64,000 nucleotides of DNA from Gigantopelta aegis (GCF_016097555.1 NC_054712.1:50525794-50589793); one strand, 5' to 3'; positions 1 to 13,204 are shown, numbered from the stretch's first letter. The notes: generated by a model from the letters alone, not told the origin. Numbers and translations are program-made.

Positions 1-360
1 TTTTAAACACTAAGGCATATTGTTTACTATTAGAGCCGTTTTGTGATAACTAAAATCATACTTTACTTAGATTTTATTGCTTAGATGATCCACTCTCGTA
101 CATTCGAAGTGTTTTTGGTTATCCTGCTGGTTTTAATATCACAAAATGCATTTCTCATATTTTTAAAAACGCACGTGCGTCTGAGAAGTAACAGTTATGG
201 AGTCGAGTTTTAGTCTATTTTTAGAGGGTATTTCACCATTTCAAAGCCAGAGACTCATGTTTCACTCAGTTGTAATTTTATCCAAATGTGTTACAGGTTT
301 GTAGATTAACTAAACTTAGTGTTAATTTTCATGGGCTGAAACTAGGGTATGTCCCTTTAA
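1..360. mobile_element. TTAA-flanked short element, family 1 (cut by window edge)
   Basis: The right end reads ACTAGGGTATGTCCCTTTAA. The left terminal repeat is entered at base 1 (TTTTAAACACTAAGGCATA). The interior matches the elements at 9695, 10293, 44590 and 46102. No coding capacity is seen. Confidence 0.8.
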
Positions 361-941
361 ACCACCCCAATGAGTGTTTAAGGTTACACACCACCATTAA
401 TTACTCCATGCAGTTCAATACAATTTCTAGGTCAGAATATATTCTGTGAAAAATAGATCACTGTCGAGAGGCTCATGAATGTGAGTACTAATTTTAGGGA
501 GTGCTCTCAACTGACAAGTACCATGTAAAAAATCAACATAGGTCGACCACGAACGTTTTCAGTTAACAACCGTGATATCTGGGCACCGCCTCGTGTTGCT
601 GTTATACAAATTGCACTATACACTTGCACAGTTATTATTAGTTGTACTACAAGTAACTTCAAACCAATGGGTTATTTAAATATGACAGATGCCAACCTAA
701 ATGTAATCATCAAAGAAACTTTTTTCCTAAACCGGACTATATTAAGCTGCTACGACAAGTAACAACACGACAAAAGTGTGATGCCTTAAAATGTGTGTTG
801 CCGTAAAAACTTGATCTGGGTGGGAGCCGGTACCGAGGTGCGACCCCAACAACTACCAGCGTAAAGACTGATGTCTTAGTCACTATGTCCACAACCGACA
901 CTAGTCTATACTGATGGCAAGTGATAAGAGATCACACCAAC

Positions 942-961
942 CAGTGGCGGATCCAGAAAAT

Positions 962-999
<38 letters not shown>

Positions 1000-1138
1000 G
1001 GGTGACATGAGGTGAAATGCCAAGGAAACTTTGGGGGAGGTTTGGAGGGGGATCGTAAAAATGAAAATTAATATATAATAATATATAACTATCACAAAAT
1101 TTAGGGGGGGGGGCGAACCCCCACCCCCCGATCAGCCT
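942..1138. mobile_element. Short nonautonomous element with GGCGGATCCAG ends and a long G run
   Basis: Left end CAGTGGCGGATCCAGAAAA, right end near ...GATCAGCCTCTG. The interior (ACTTTGGGGGAGGTTTGGAG, GGGATCGTAAAAA) recurs at 4697-4866 and 34729-34920. The CAG...CTG ends suggest a hAT-like MITE; target duplications are not clear. About 40 consecutive G at 967 may be miscounted in assembly. Confidence 0.6.
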
Positions 1139-1294
1139 CTGCCAACACTAACAAGAAAGAGTTACGCAATCGAAACTCACATCCATAGTGTTACCGACAT
1201 TCAATCTCACACTACTGACAATAAATATCACATTACATCTTTGCACTTCATACAGACATTACGACTCTAATAAAAACTGATACTCGTCACAGCC

Positions 1295-1508
1295 AGTGCA
1301 CCACGACTGGTATATGAAAGGCCGTGGTATGTGCTATCCTATCTGTGGGATGGTGCATATAAAAGATCCCTTGCTACTAATGGAAAAATATAGCGGGTTT
1401 CCTCTCTATGACTGTCAAAATGACCATATGTTTGACATCCAATAGCCGATGATTAATAAATCAATTTGCTCTAGTGGTCTCGTTAAACAAAAACAAACTA
1501 ATAATAAT
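1295..1508 (+). repeat. SINE body fragment, tail 2, no tRNA head
   Basis: It begins at the shared body (CAGTGCACCACGACTGGTAT), runs through GGATGGTGCATATAAAAGAT, and ends in tail 2 (CAATTTGCTCTAGTGGTCTC, GTTAAACAAA). The tRNA-like head is absent (5' truncation). Confidence 0.75.
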
Positions 1509-1511
1509 TGA

Positions 1512-1885
1512 GGGGCGGGATTTAGCTCAGTCGGTTGAGTGCTCGCTTGGGGTGCTTGTGTCGCAGGATCGAACCACCTCGATGTATCCATTCAGCTAAT
1601 TAGGTTTATTCTCGTTTCAACCAGTGCACCACAACTGGTCAAAGGCATGTATATGCTTTCCTGTCTGTGAGAAAGTGCATATAAAAGATCCCTTGCTGCA
1701 TTAGCAGGTTTCATCCGAGTCAGAATACCAAATGTTTGACATCCAATAGACGATGATTACTTAATCAGTGTGCTCTAGCCGACGCCATATAACAGTAAAT
1801 AAAATGTGTTTAGTGCATCTTTAAATAAAACATTTCCTTCAATGTGCTCTAGTGGTGTCGTTAAACAAGATAAACTTTAACTAAT
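1512..1885 (+). repeat. SINE with head B (TTAGCTCAGTCGGTTGAG) and chimeric tail
   Basis: Head B has an A box TTAGCTCAGTCGGTTGAG and a B box GCAGGATCGAACC, followed by the shared body and tail 2. A tail-1 piece (GACGCCATATAACAGTAAAT ... AATAAAACATTTCC, about 1781-1841) sits within tail 2, so this copy carries both 3' ends. Confidence 0.8.
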
Positions 1886-2654
1886 ATTAAACGGAATTTG
1901 ATCTACACTACCAAGTGTTTCCTTCTTTCTATCCCTCAGTATACTTACTGGAAAAGTACGACGTAAGTTACACCATCATTAGTTTTAACATCATTGACGC
2001 GTCAGCTGTACATGCATAACATAGCCGGTTTATGTCATGCATGTAAGAGAGTGCCAACTGTGGTTATTTTAAATTCGTGTTTGTCTTGGTTGGTGTTGGG
2101 GTGCGACCAAAGTTCAATGCGGCATACTTCACAAGGAAGAATTCTCCAACAGCTGAAATAATGAATTCCTTTACTCGACCTTTAGACACATATTTTGCAT
2201 ACATATGATACGGATTTTTTGTTGTTGTTATCCCTTGTGGCTTTTGACTAAGCTGTGGAATACGACCCGTCTGCTTTCACGTCTGCTTTTTAAAGATGCA
2301 ATGTCGAAAACTTGTTTCATACTGAAACATAGGGGACAGTATGTTTAGTCTTGTCCTGTACTCTTCTTTTTTTTCTCCGTCAGCCTAGACGACAGCGTTA
2401 TGCAATATGTAGGTCATATGCAAATGAAGCTTTAGAACTACAAATGGCAGATGAAAGAATACCCACTTCACAATTAAGATTATTTTGCAAGCCGGGGGTA
2501 AGGGTATTTTCTGTCTTAATATCCACGGATTCCTCCTCCCCCACAGTATGTTTTCCTTGTTATAGCTAATGCCCTGCAACTAATATAATACCAATAGTCG
2601 TGGGGTTTTCTTTTTCTGTACGGTTTGTGGGGAAAGCGCATATAAAAGAGATCT

Positions 2655-2725
2655 TGCTGTTCTTCAATGGGTCCGCCATGGACGGAAGAGTTGGCGAGTG
2701 CTACAACAGCTTGTTTTGAACGTGC
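2655..2725 (-). repeat. Fragment of the TGCACATTCAGAACA dispersed repeat
   Basis: Matches part of the repeat at 46960-47140 in reverse (GCTACAACAGCTTGTTTTGA). Confidence 0.45.
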
Positions 2726-2727
2726 AC

Positions 2728-3105
2728 GTACGGGCCTCGGTGGCGTTGTGGTTAGGCCATCGGTCTACAGGCTGGTAGGCACTGGGTTCGGATCCCAGTC
2801 GAGGCATGGGGTTTTAATCCAGATACTGACTCCAAACCCTGAGTGAGTGCTCCGCAAGGCTCAATGGGTAGGTGTAAACCACTTGCACCGACCAGTGATC
2901 CATAACTGGTTCAACAAAGGCCATGGTTTGTGCTATCCTGCCTGTGGGAAGCGCAAATAAAAGATCCCTTGCTACCTGTCGTAAAAGAGTAGCATATGCG
3001 GCGACAGCGGGTTTCCTGTTAAAAGCCTGTCAGAATGACCATATGTTTGACGTCCAATAGCTGATGATAAGATAAAAAAATCAATGTGCTCTACTTTACT
3101 TTTAC
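2728..3105 (+). repeat. SINE with head C (GGTTAGGCCATCGG), shared body and tail 2
   Basis: The head contains GTGGTTAGGCCATCGG (A-box-like) and GGTTCGGATCCCAGTC (B box). The body from CCAGTGATCCATAACTGG through GCGCAAATAAAAGATCCC is a diverged form of the shared SINE body. The tail is TTGACGTCCAATAGCTGATG. Confidence 0.8.
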
Positions 3106-3149
3106 TTCGAACATGCACGTAAAACACTAAATCAATTACTATTCAATAT

Positions 3150-3452
3150 GGGTGGGACGTAGCCCGGTGCGGTCGATCTAGGATCGATCCCCTTCGGTGA
3201 GCCCATTGGGCTATTTCATATAGTGCATCGCGACTGGTATATCAAAGGTCGTAGTATGTGCTATCCTATCTGTGGGATGGTGCATATAAAAGATCCCTTG
3301 CTGCTAGTCGAAAAGAGTAGCCCATGAAGCGGCAACAGCGGGTTTCTCTCTCAATATCTGTGTGGTCCTTAACCATGTCTGACGCCATATAACCGTAAAT
3401 AAAATGTGTTGAGTGCGTGCGTCGTTAAATAAAACATCTTTCTTTTTATATA
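3150..3452 (+). repeat. SINE head A, tail 1
   Basis: A shortened tRNA-like head (GACGTAGCCCGGTGCGGTCG, B box GGATCGATCCCC) is followed by the full body and tail 1 ending GTGCGTCGTTAAATAAAACA. A (GT/GC)n tract and a TG-rich stretch follow to 3502. Confidence 0.8.
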
Positions 3453-3502
3453 TCGGTGTGCGTGTGTGTGTGTGTGTGCGTGCGTGCGTGCGTGTGTGTG
3501 TG

Positions 3503-4690
<1,188 letters not shown>

Positions 4691-4696
4691 AGAGTC

Positions 4697-4866
4697 GCAA
4701 AGGCGGAGCGGGGGCCCTCCCTCCTAAATTTTGAAACAGTTATGATTTTATTATATATTAATTTTCATTTTTTTTACGATCCCCTCCAAACCTCCCCCAA
4801 AGTTCCATTGGCATTCCACATCATGTCATTGGGGCCTCCCTAAATGGATTTTCTGGATCCGCCACG
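4697..4866. mobile_element. GGCGGATCCAG short element, second copy (opposite orientation)
   Basis: Reverse of the 942 element: ...CGATCCCCTCCAAACCTCCC... ending TTTTCTGGATCCGCCACGG. Confidence 0.6.
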
Positions 4867-4879
4867 GAATCGAATGGCA

Positions 4880-5545
4880 AAGTCAGTGATGATCAACTCT
4901 AGACATATATGGTATATATCCCCCCCCCACCCCCGAACCTCCAGCCGTCACTGGAATCCTTTATCCGAATGCTAATATATATATATTTTTTAGTCGAAGA
5001 GCAAAATGTTTTAAAAACCAATGACCAGCCCTAGACATATGTGGTATACCCCCTAACCCCCACTTGAACCTCCATCGCGCCGTCACTGGAATCCTTTAAC
5101 ATTCACAATACATACAACTGACTGAACGCTAAGAATTTTACGTTTTTTTAAAGTCGAAGGGCAAAACCTTTTAAAAACCAATGACCAGTCCAAGATATAT
5201 GTGGTATACATCCCCCCCCACACACACACAACCTCCCTCCCCCCGCCATTTGGACCTTCATTGCGCCGTTATTGGCAATCTTTATCATTCACAATACATA
5301 AAACTGTTCGAATGCTAATAAGATTTGAAGTTTTTTTTAAAGTCGAAGGAAAAAACCTTTTAAAAACCAATGACCAACCCTAGTTATATGTGGTATACAA
5401 CCCCCCCCCCCCCCCCCCCCCCCACAAACTCCTCTCCCCCACCATTTGGACCTTCATCGCGCGGTTACTGGAAACCTTCACTATCCACAATACATAAAAC
5501 AGACTGAAAGCTAATAAGTATATTTTTCCCCTTCGTTTTTTATGC
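4880..5545. repeat. Tandem repeat, about 4 units of 150-180 bp
   Basis: Each unit contains a C-rich run after TATGTGGTATAC, then CGCCGTCACTGGAATCCTTT, CACAATACAT and TTTTAAAAACCAATGACCAG. The poly-C runs differ in length between units (up to about 25 C at 5401). Confidence 0.85.
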
Positions 5546-5704
5546 ACTTCCTAGACGTGTATCTGTGTATAACATTAGTTCCGCTCCAAAAAACTCTGGA
5601 ATATAGTCGTTTTTCATCCAACACCTGTTAACCGCACTCGGTACCGTTATGAGAAGTAGAACGCGTTAACCTATAAGTAGATCGTGACTAAAATATACAT
5701 TGTA

Positions 5705-5770
5705 CATTGTATATATTTATATATATATATATATACACACCTTCGACATATATATATATATACACACAAA
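5705..5770. repeat. (TA)n microsatellite cluster
   Basis: Two TA tracts separated by CACACCTTCGACA. Confidence 0.85.
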
Positions 5771-5871
5771 CCTACTGAAAACGTCCACCTATAAAAAGCA
5801 GTCACGTATTTTGTCTTCTCCATGATTAGTAATTTAAAGCAGCTGACCAAAGTAGTTTTTTGTTTTTTTTA

Positions 5872-5980
5872 AACAGGCAATATAAAATATTGTCTGTTAC
5901 TACAGCTATTTTGTTACCTTTTTAAAAAAACCCAGGTAATATAAAATACTGCTTGTTACTACAGCTATTTTGTTACCATT
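5872..5980. repeat. Two-copy direct repeat, about 60 bp
   Basis: GTTACTACAGCTATTTTGTT occurs twice, each preceded by a TATAAAATA(T/C)TG word. Confidence 0.7.
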
Positions 5981-6118
5981 TAATTACACGTAACTTACAA
6001 CTTCATCCCTACATGATTATTTAAAAAACAAATCAATGGATTTTTTTAGGTTTTCTTAATTCAAAAATAATTTCATACGACAGAAAAGGTACGTATCTCG
6101 AAAACTAAAAAAGAAAAG

Positions 6119-6422
6119 AAGTTTGTTTTGTTTATCGACACCACTAGAGCATATTGATTTTATTTATCATCGGCTGTTGGATGTCAAACATTGGATGATT
6201 TTGAAATGTAGTCTTAGAGAGGAAACGCGCTACATTTTCCCATTATTAGCAATGAATCTTTTATAAGCACCATCCCACAGACAGGATAGTACATACCACG
6301 GCCTTTGGTGTACCAGTCGTGGTGCACTGGCTGGAACGAGAAATAGCCCAACGGGACCACCGACATGGATCGATCCTAGACCGACGGCGCATCAAGCGAG
6401 CACATTACCACCCGACTACGTC
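6119..6422 (-). repeat. SINE head A, tail 2, minus strand
   Basis: It reads in reverse from GTTTGTTTTGTTTATCGACA (tail 2) through the body to GGGATCGATCC-type B box and the head ending at a poly-C stretch near 6420. Confidence 0.82.
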
Positions 6423-6502
6423 CCCCCCCCCCGATCGATTATTTTCGTTCACCTACCTCTCAACACCAAAACTTTAACTCTACAAGTATCTGTTCTGGAG
6501 GG

Positions 6503-6822
6503 ACGGGACGTAGCCCAGTTAAAGCGCTCGCTCGATGCGCGGTCAGTCTGGGATCGATCCCCGTCGGTGGACCCATTGGGCTATTTCTCGTTCCAGCCAA
6601 TGCACCACGACTGGTATATCAAAGGCCGTGGTGGTATGTACTACCCTGTCTGTGGGATGGTGCATATAAAAGATCCTTTACTGCTAATCGAAAAAAAAAA
6701 AAAAGTAGCTCATGAAATGGCGACAGCGGGTTTCCGCTCTCAATATCTGTGTAGTCCTTAACCATATAACCGTAAATAAAATGTGTTGAGTGCGTCGTTA
6801 AATAAAACATTTCTTTCTTTTG
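6503..6822 (+). repeat. SINE head A, tail 1, full length
   Basis: Head GACGTAGCCCAGTTAAAGCG and GGGATCGATCCCCGTCGG, then body, then tail 1 ending GCGTCGTTAAATAAAACATT followed by CTTT repeats. Confidence 0.85.
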
Positions 6823-7690
6823 TTCTGCTTCAAAATGGTCGCCACCTTTGTAATAAGACGGATTTGGTTAGACACTTCCCTGTTAATCTTAAAACACGAA
6901 AGATTAGTTTTTACTTTAAAAAAACAACAACAAAAAAACCCTTTAAAAAATTGTCTTCTTCTTCACAATAGTAATATCAATATGCATTAATTTATTTTTG
7001 ATACTCCAGAAATGAAACCAATACCTTATTCAAACAATATCTTTAGTAGTGCAAACATAATATTCCATCATCACTTGGCCGACTTAAGAACGTTTAGATC
7101 CTTCTCTTTTGTCTCTCCAGATCCGCCGCTAACATTGTAAAATACGGCAATAACCTGACACAAAACTAACTGTTTGGAAATTTATGCGAACAGATGAAAC
7201 AAGATATTCTTAAAAAAAACAATAACACTTTAGACTTTAAAGAACAAAAAATACACATACATCATCGAGTAGGCAATTTAAAACACGTGTTTCTAAAGGA
7301 TTCGTGTAAACCGAGACACTTTGTACTTGTGACACTTTGTACACTCACTTGTTACTATTACACAGGCGCGGAACCTAGGGGCAGGGTGCTGGGGGTGCGT
7401 GCAACCACTCGAATTTCGAAGTTCCTCGTTTAGCGGGTATACGAAATATATCGGTCCTTTTGGCGATTCAGGAAAAAATTGTGATATATTTTAATGCATG
7501 ATAAATGTAAATTCAAATACAAGTCTAATGTTTCAACGTGGCACACCCTCCAATAATACTGCTGGTGCCATTTTAAAACACTACACCCGTCGCTACACAA
7601 GGTTCCAACAACGGCCTACTCATTAGATACAAACATTCAAAATAAATTCGGTCAATATTTCCTTTTCGGCAAACCGCTCCAAATTATGCG
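6823..7690. other. Intergenic, no feature recognised
   Basis: No supported gene or repeat; all reading frames are short. Confidence 0.4.
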
Positions 7691-7794
7691 TCAAAATCAC
7701 CACGAGAAATTCACGCGTAATCTTTCAAATTGGCTCCTTAAAATTCCTACGGGAACACACTGCATATTCCATAACGCCAAAACACAAAACTCGC

Positions 7795-7965
7795 TTGCTA
7801 CCGACCCCGGTCGGGATGTCAGTACTCCTCTGCACCCGCCAGTGCGGGCGCTCCCGCCTTCTCCCTACCTCTTTCCCTGTCCTGGACATGTGAACACTTG
7901 CGCCCATGACAGACGTGCACTACATCAGCTAGTTCTGAACATGCACGTTAAATCTGTTGACCTTG
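7795..7965 (-). repeat. Dispersed repeat copy (TGCACATTCAGAACA family)
   Basis: Reverse of the repeat at 46960-47140: CTCTGCACCCGCCAGTGCGG, CCCATGACAGACGTGC and GTTCTGAACATGCACGTTAA. Higher GC than its surroundings. Confidence 0.65.
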
Positions 7966-8004
7966 ACCTACACAACTCTTGCATCCACCCCAGTAATTAA
8001 AGAA

Positions 8005-8272
8005 AAAGAAATGTTTTATTTAACGACGCACGGTTATATGGCGTCAAACATATGGTTGAAGACCAAACAGATAATGAGAGAGGAAACCCGCTGTCGCCAC
8101 TTCTTGGGCTACTCTTTTCGATTACCAGCAAGAGATCTTTTATATGCACCAGCCCACAGACAGGGTAGTACATACCACGGCCTTTGATATACCAGTCGTG
8201 GTGCACTGGCTGGAACGAGAAATAGCCCAATGGGCCCACCGACGGTACCACTGGGCTACGTCCCTCCCCCAG
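8005..8272 (-). repeat. SINE head A, tail 1, minus strand
   Basis: It starts AAATGTTTTATTTAACGACG and ends at GGGCTACGTCCC. The middle of the head is partly deleted, after GACGGTA. Confidence 0.82.
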
Positions 8273-8384
8273 TAATTAAGGTACAATGAAATGAGAAAGA
8301 AGTGGTATGATAGTTACCTATATAAACGTACCAACGTATTCTGCGCACCTAGCCACTACGGGGGGTGGGTGGGGGTGGATGGGG

Positions 8385-8682
8385 GTCTGGAGGCAGTCCA
8401 GTGGTAAAGCGCTCGCTTGACGCGCGGTCGGTTTAGATCTAGGATAGATCCCCGTCGGTGGGCCAATTGGGCTATTTCTCGTTCCAGCCAATGCTCTGAT
8501 ATATGTATGTGTCATCCTGTCTGTGGGATGGTGCACAATCCCTTACGGCTAATGGCAAAATGTAGCGAATTTCCTCTCTAAGATTATACGTAAAAATTAT
8601 CCGAATCTTTGACATCCAATAGCCGATCATAATTAATAAATCAATGCGCTCTAGTCGTGTCGCTAAACAAAATAAACACATT
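8385..8682 (+). repeat. SINE head A, tail 2
   Basis: The head AGTCCAGTGGTAAAGCGCTC is followed by a shortened body and tail 2 (GCGCTCTAGTCGTGTCGCTA). Confidence 0.8.
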
Positions 8683-8764
8683 TTTCAACCTAGCCACTAC
8701 GCTTCCGAATGCTTATGAACGGTATCCACCCCCCCCCCCCTCCCCCAATCACCAACTGAATAAG

Positions 8765-8900
8765 ATCTCCGACCATGTTTTTGATTAGCAGCAACGGATC
8801 TTTTTATAAGCATCATCGCACAGACAAAATAGTACATACCACGGCCTTTGATAGAGAAGTTGTAGAGCACTGGATGAAACGAGAAATAGCGAGGATCCTT
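8765..8900 (-). repeat. SINE body fragment, minus strand
   Basis: GATTAGCAGCAACGGATC to GAAACGAGAAATAGC; no head or tail. Confidence 0.7.
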
Positions 8901-8919
8901 GGCGTCAATCTTCGCGCAT

Positions 8920-8940
8920 ATATATATATATATATATATA
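8920..8940. repeat. (TA)n microsatellite
   Basis: Ten TA units. Confidence 0.85.
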
Positions 8941-8999
8941 GTGTTAATTAGAAACAGCACACAAAATATGGACGCCCCAGTGATCTGTTTACGAAATAT

Positions 9000-9694
9000 T
9001 AACCATTAACCTGATTTAAGGGATCAAACATTTTGTAAGTTGAGTCTAGACAAAACAGGATCAAAACAGGATCGAAATGTCTGCCAAAAATAACTACGTG
9101 ACATTAATGCAGCCTTAAAAAAGAAGAAAAAATAAATAAAAACTTGAGAAAATCTGACTTGAAAAAAATAATCCAACCACAACTTCTTTTCATCCCCATT
9201 CATCAAAGATACTCTTGATGATCACTCGAAAGGGAGAATGGTTGGTGAAGAGGCAATAGTTTATTAACACCGGCTATAAACATACAAATGAAATGTTATT
9301 TTCTCTATAAAAACTCCACAGACAGCCCACTCACACACAAAATACGTTGGGTAATTAACTATAGGCATGCGTTAGTATCCTGATATATTACCATTCAGTA
9401 TAAATAATACGTATCACGATACAATCTCTGCCTGTGCCGATACACTCCACAATTTCCGTATTTATGTTCGGTCTAAGTCTGGAATCGCCCCAAAGTTCAG
9501 CCAGCAAACGTTTCGCTGACGTTCGCGAACTATTTTATTGGTTTCCAACGTGATCATTTGGTTTATTGTGAAGCGCACAAACCAGTCTGGCGGACGTGTT
9601 TCCGCTCGGTCTGGCTGAACGCAGCCCTCGATCTCTTACATTCGACTGGTTTCTTAACTGTTCATAGATGTGAAAGAATGAAGGGCCCTTCTGT
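9000..9694. other. Intergenic, no feature recognised
   Basis: No supported gene. The stretch 9470-9640 has more CpG than its surroundings, but no motif or reading frame explains it. Confidence 0.4.
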
Positions 9695-10040
9695 TTAAAG
9701 GGACATACCCTAGTTTTTAAACACTAAGGCATATTTTACACCTAGACCCGTAAAATGGACACTAAGTTTGATTAATTTACAAACTTGTAATACATTAAAA
9801 AAATAGACTAAAACGCGACAACATAACCGGTACTTGTTAGACGCACGTGCGTTTTTTAAAATAAGAAAAATTAATTTTTGTAATATTAGAAACACCAGGA
9901 TGACCAGTAACACTTTGCTTTTATGGAAATGAATAATATAAACAATAAAATATAAGTAATGTTTGATTTCTGTGATCATAAACGGCTCTAATAGTGAAAA
10001 ATATGCCTTGGTGTTTAAAAACTAGCGTATGTCCCTTTAA
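9695..10040. mobile_element. TTAA-flanked short element, family 1, complete
   Basis: TTAA at 9695-9698 and 10037-10040. Terminal inverted repeats of about 40 bp (AGGGACATACCCTAGTTTTT, AACACTAAGGCATAT). The interior contains CGCACGTGCGTTTTTTAAAA. No coding capacity. TTAA target sites fit piggyBac-like or other TTAA-specific superfamilies. Confidence 0.88.
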
Positions 10041-10292
10041 TGCATACGCTTTAGTAGCCTAAACTAAAGTGATATATAAACTTAAACATGTACGATGTAT
10101 TTTTTTTTAGTGTAAAATAAATTTTAAAAAAAGAATAATAATGCAAAAAATAACAATAGTAATAAGAAAAAACAGGAAGACTAGATTTAAAAGAAATTTA
10201 GACCTAGTTTCCAACAAAAGCTTATTTTCAGTCCTAGACAATTACTGATGAAGTCAGAGGTTTTGCATGAATCTCGACTGGATCAACGCACG

Positions 10293-10669
10293 TTAAAGGT
10301 GCAGACCCTAGTTTCAACTTGTAAAAATGGACACTAAGTTTAGTTAATCTACAAACCTGTAACACAGTTGGATAAAGTTACAACAGAGTGAAAGAAGAGT
10401 CTGATGTTAAAACCGGAAAATATACTTTAAAATAGACTAGAACTCGAATCAATAACCGCTACTTCTCAGATGCACGTGCGTTTTTTAAAAATATGATAAA
10501 TGCATTTTGTGATGTTAGAAACATCAGGATGACCAAAAACACTTCGATTCTACGAAAACGGATAATCTAAACAATAAAATACAAGTAATGTTTGATTTCA
10601 GTGATCATAAACGGCTCTCATAGTGAAACATATGCTGTAGTGTTTAAAAACTAGGATCTGTCCCTATAA
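10293..10669. mobile_element. TTAA-type short element, family 1, diverged copy
   Basis: Left end TTAAAGGTGCAGACCCTAGT, right end CTAGGATCTGTCCCTATAA. The interior matches the 9695 copy (GATGCACGTGCGTTTTTTAA). Confidence 0.8.
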
Positions 10670-10787
10670 TATGGTTTATTTTACAGCGCTTGAGCTTTCA
10701 GTCAATTTAGGTCACAGAGCAATCATTTTCGTGTTCAGTACGACAAGAGCTCACAAACAATTTGGCTGGTACCATCGTCTTCTATGA

Positions 10788-11270
10788 CATCATATCCATC
10801 TAACGTTAAGAACAATGGCGAAGACCCCCTCCTCAATTACACCTCCCCCACCAACACCATCGTCTTCTATGACATCATATCCATCTAACGTTAAGAACAA
10901 TGGCGAAGACCCCCTCCTCAATTACACCTTTCCCCCAAAACCATCGTCTTCTATCACATCATATCCATCTAACGTTAAGAACAATGGCGAAGACCCCCTC
11001 CTCAATCACACCTTTTCCTCAAAACCATAGTCTTCTATGACATCATATCCATCTAACGTTAAGAACAATGGCGAAGACCCCCTCCTCAATCACACCTCCC
11101 CCACCAACACCATCGTCTTCTATGACATCATATCCATCTAACGTTAAGAACAATGGCGAAGACCCCCTCCTCAATCACACCTTTTCCCCAAAACCATCGT
11201 CTTCTATGACATCATATCCATTTAACGTTAAGAACAATGGCGAAGACCCCCTCCTCAATCTCTCAAAAGA
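10788..11270. repeat. Tandem repeat, 84-85 bp unit, about 6 copies
   Basis: Each unit carries AACAATGGCGAAGACCCCCT, a CT/CA-rich stretch, and TGACATCATATCCATCTAAC. ATGGCG recurs at 10815, 10900, 10984, 11068, 11153 and 11237. The unit is open in one frame, but alternating 84/85 lengths break it, so it is not a gene. Confidence 0.9.
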
Positions 11271-11279
11271 ACCTTGATA

Positions 11280-12134
11280 TGTTGACACAAAAGAGCTGCT
11301 AGTTTGAACATATTTTGAAGCATCATTAAACAAAATGTATGCCTTTTCCCACTCTTTACGAAACATTCATAACCAGTGAAGTATTTGAAGAATTCACAGT
11401 TCGTCGGTACATCGTTTCATTGAAGACATAGATCAACAAAACATGACCTCAATGACCCAACAGGTTGACACATTAGCATTGTAGATTTTTTCTCGAGGTT
11501 ATTTCCACAACATTAAAACCGGCCAACCGTAAAAACTATTTCAAAGACATCTGGCAAATCATGCCATTAAAACTTATAGACCGACCCGCAACACTAACAC
11601 ACAACTGCTGGTAGTAAGGAAGTATAGTATAGGTGGTTACAAGTGCCTCTTAATAATGCCGGACTGAAAAAAAGTAACTACTGAACACTTTCCGAAGTGG
11701 TCAGACTAAGCCCACAGGTGAAGCTGATGGGAAATGGCAGGCATATGCCACGGATAGTCAAAAGCAACCTGTCGTGGTTCGAGAGACAAGAACTGGGATA
11801 TGGAGGTGGACAGCAAAAGAAGTTGAAAGATGGGAGTTGCTAGATCAGGAAGAAATGAGATGGAATTCACAGGAGAGAAAGGAAAGGAAGCAGTGGGATT
11901 AAAAAAAAGAAGGAAAAAAGAAGATATAACAGACTTCTTTATAGAAACAGTTATACCGTAACATCTACACCATCCAATTGATGGGAATATAATCTATTGA
12001 AGAATAACAGACATCATGGCAGCATTCACAACATTGTCAAAACATCCTTTGACTCTGTCGTGTGTATAGAGAATAACTAGTTAATGACATAAGATGTCGG
12101 CCGTAACAGGATAAAGCCAATATTCTACTTTATT
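11280..12134. other. Intergenic, no gene recognised
   Basis: Mixed-composition DNA with a purine-rich stretch at 11740-11920. No convincing reading frame. Confidence 0.4.
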
Positions 12135-12149
12135 AACTAGTTAATATTT

Positions 12150-12360
12150 TTATCCTGCAGTCCATAAAAATTAAGGGGAAAAGCTATTATTTCTGTTATT
12201 TTAGCTACATTGTATGATGACCTTGAGGTCAAATGAGCGATTTTGTAATGTAGCTATGCATGTGATATCACATGGGTGACATGAAAAGTGATAATCTGCT
12301 AGTATACGTTTATGACTTTGCTTTAATCGGTCAATAGGAACGGTGGTTGCAGGATAAAGT
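12150..12360. mobile_element. Short element with TTATCCTGCA inverted ends
   Basis: Left TTTTTATCCTGCAGTCC, right GGTTGCAGGATAAAGTG. Duplicated at about 14069-14279, with a diverged reverse copy at 23235-23330. No coding capacity. Confidence 0.6.
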
Positions 12361-12371
12361 GACATACAAAT

Positions 12372-12665
12372 AAAGAAATGTTTTATTTAACAACGTACTC
12401 AACACATTTTATTTAAGATTATATGGCGTCTCAGACATATGGTTAAGGACTACACAGATATTATGAAAGGAAACCCGCTGTCGCCATTTCATGGGCTACT
12501 CTTTTCGATTAGCAGCAAGGGATCTTTTATATGCACTATCCCACAGACAGGGTAGTACATACCACAGCCTTTGATATACCAGTCATGGTGCACTGGCTGG
12601 AACGAGAAATAGCCCAAATGGGCCCACCGACAGGGATCGATCCCACACTGACCGTGCATCGAGTG
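12372..12665 (-). repeat. SINE head A, tail 1, minus strand
   Basis: From GAAATGTTTTATTTAACAAC through GGGATCGATCCC; the head's 5' part is truncated. Copied with the duplication. Confidence 0.85.
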
Positions 12666-12834
12666 GTCATAAACAAGTGTCAGCAAATACACTGGTAACC
12701 AAACGGAAGACAATACTTTTGTAATGGGCCATGTGCTGAAAAGTAACAGGCCATATTGTCGTAAACAAGAACATTATTAGAAAATTCTAGTCTGTTGAAT
12801 GGCAACTAGCAAACCACACAATATTAATGAAACC

Positions 12835-13085
12835 TGCTAGGGTGGTGTTGTGGTCAAGCCATCGGATATAAGGCTGGTAGGTACAGGTTATCGCAGCCTG
12901 TTACTGGCTCCCACCCAGAGCGAGTTTTAACGACTCATTGGGTAGGTGTAAGACCACTACACCCTCTTCACTCTCACTAACCAACTAACAAACCCACTAC
13001 CCTGGACAGACAGCCCAGATAGCTGGTGTGTGCCCAGGACAGGGTGCTTGAACCTTAATTGGATATAAACATGGAAATAACTTGA
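12835..13085 (+). repeat. SINE with head-C-like tRNA region and a different body
   Basis: GGTGTTGTGGTCAAGCCATC head, then GACTCATTGGGTAGGTGTAA, CTCTCACTAACCAAC, and GGACAGACAGCCCAGATAGC, ending AACCTTAATTGGATATAAAC. Related copies: 14754, 39945 and (reverse) 50590. Confidence 0.7.
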
Positions 13086-13204
13086 AATGAACTGAAATGT
13101 TAATGAAGTCATACAGTTGTAACTAGCAGGCCATGTATTAGTAATTAACATGCCATACATTGGAAATTAAACATCAATATGTTAACAACTAACAGGCCAT
13201 CCAT

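Noticed and set aside
1530-1590. tRNA gene
   Set aside because: A- and B-box-like words belong to the SINE head; no cloverleaf with an intact acceptor stem is seen, and the body continues into the SINE.
10815-11277. Two proline/serine-rich frames
   Set aside because: 84/85-bp tandem repeat; frame broken by unit length changes.
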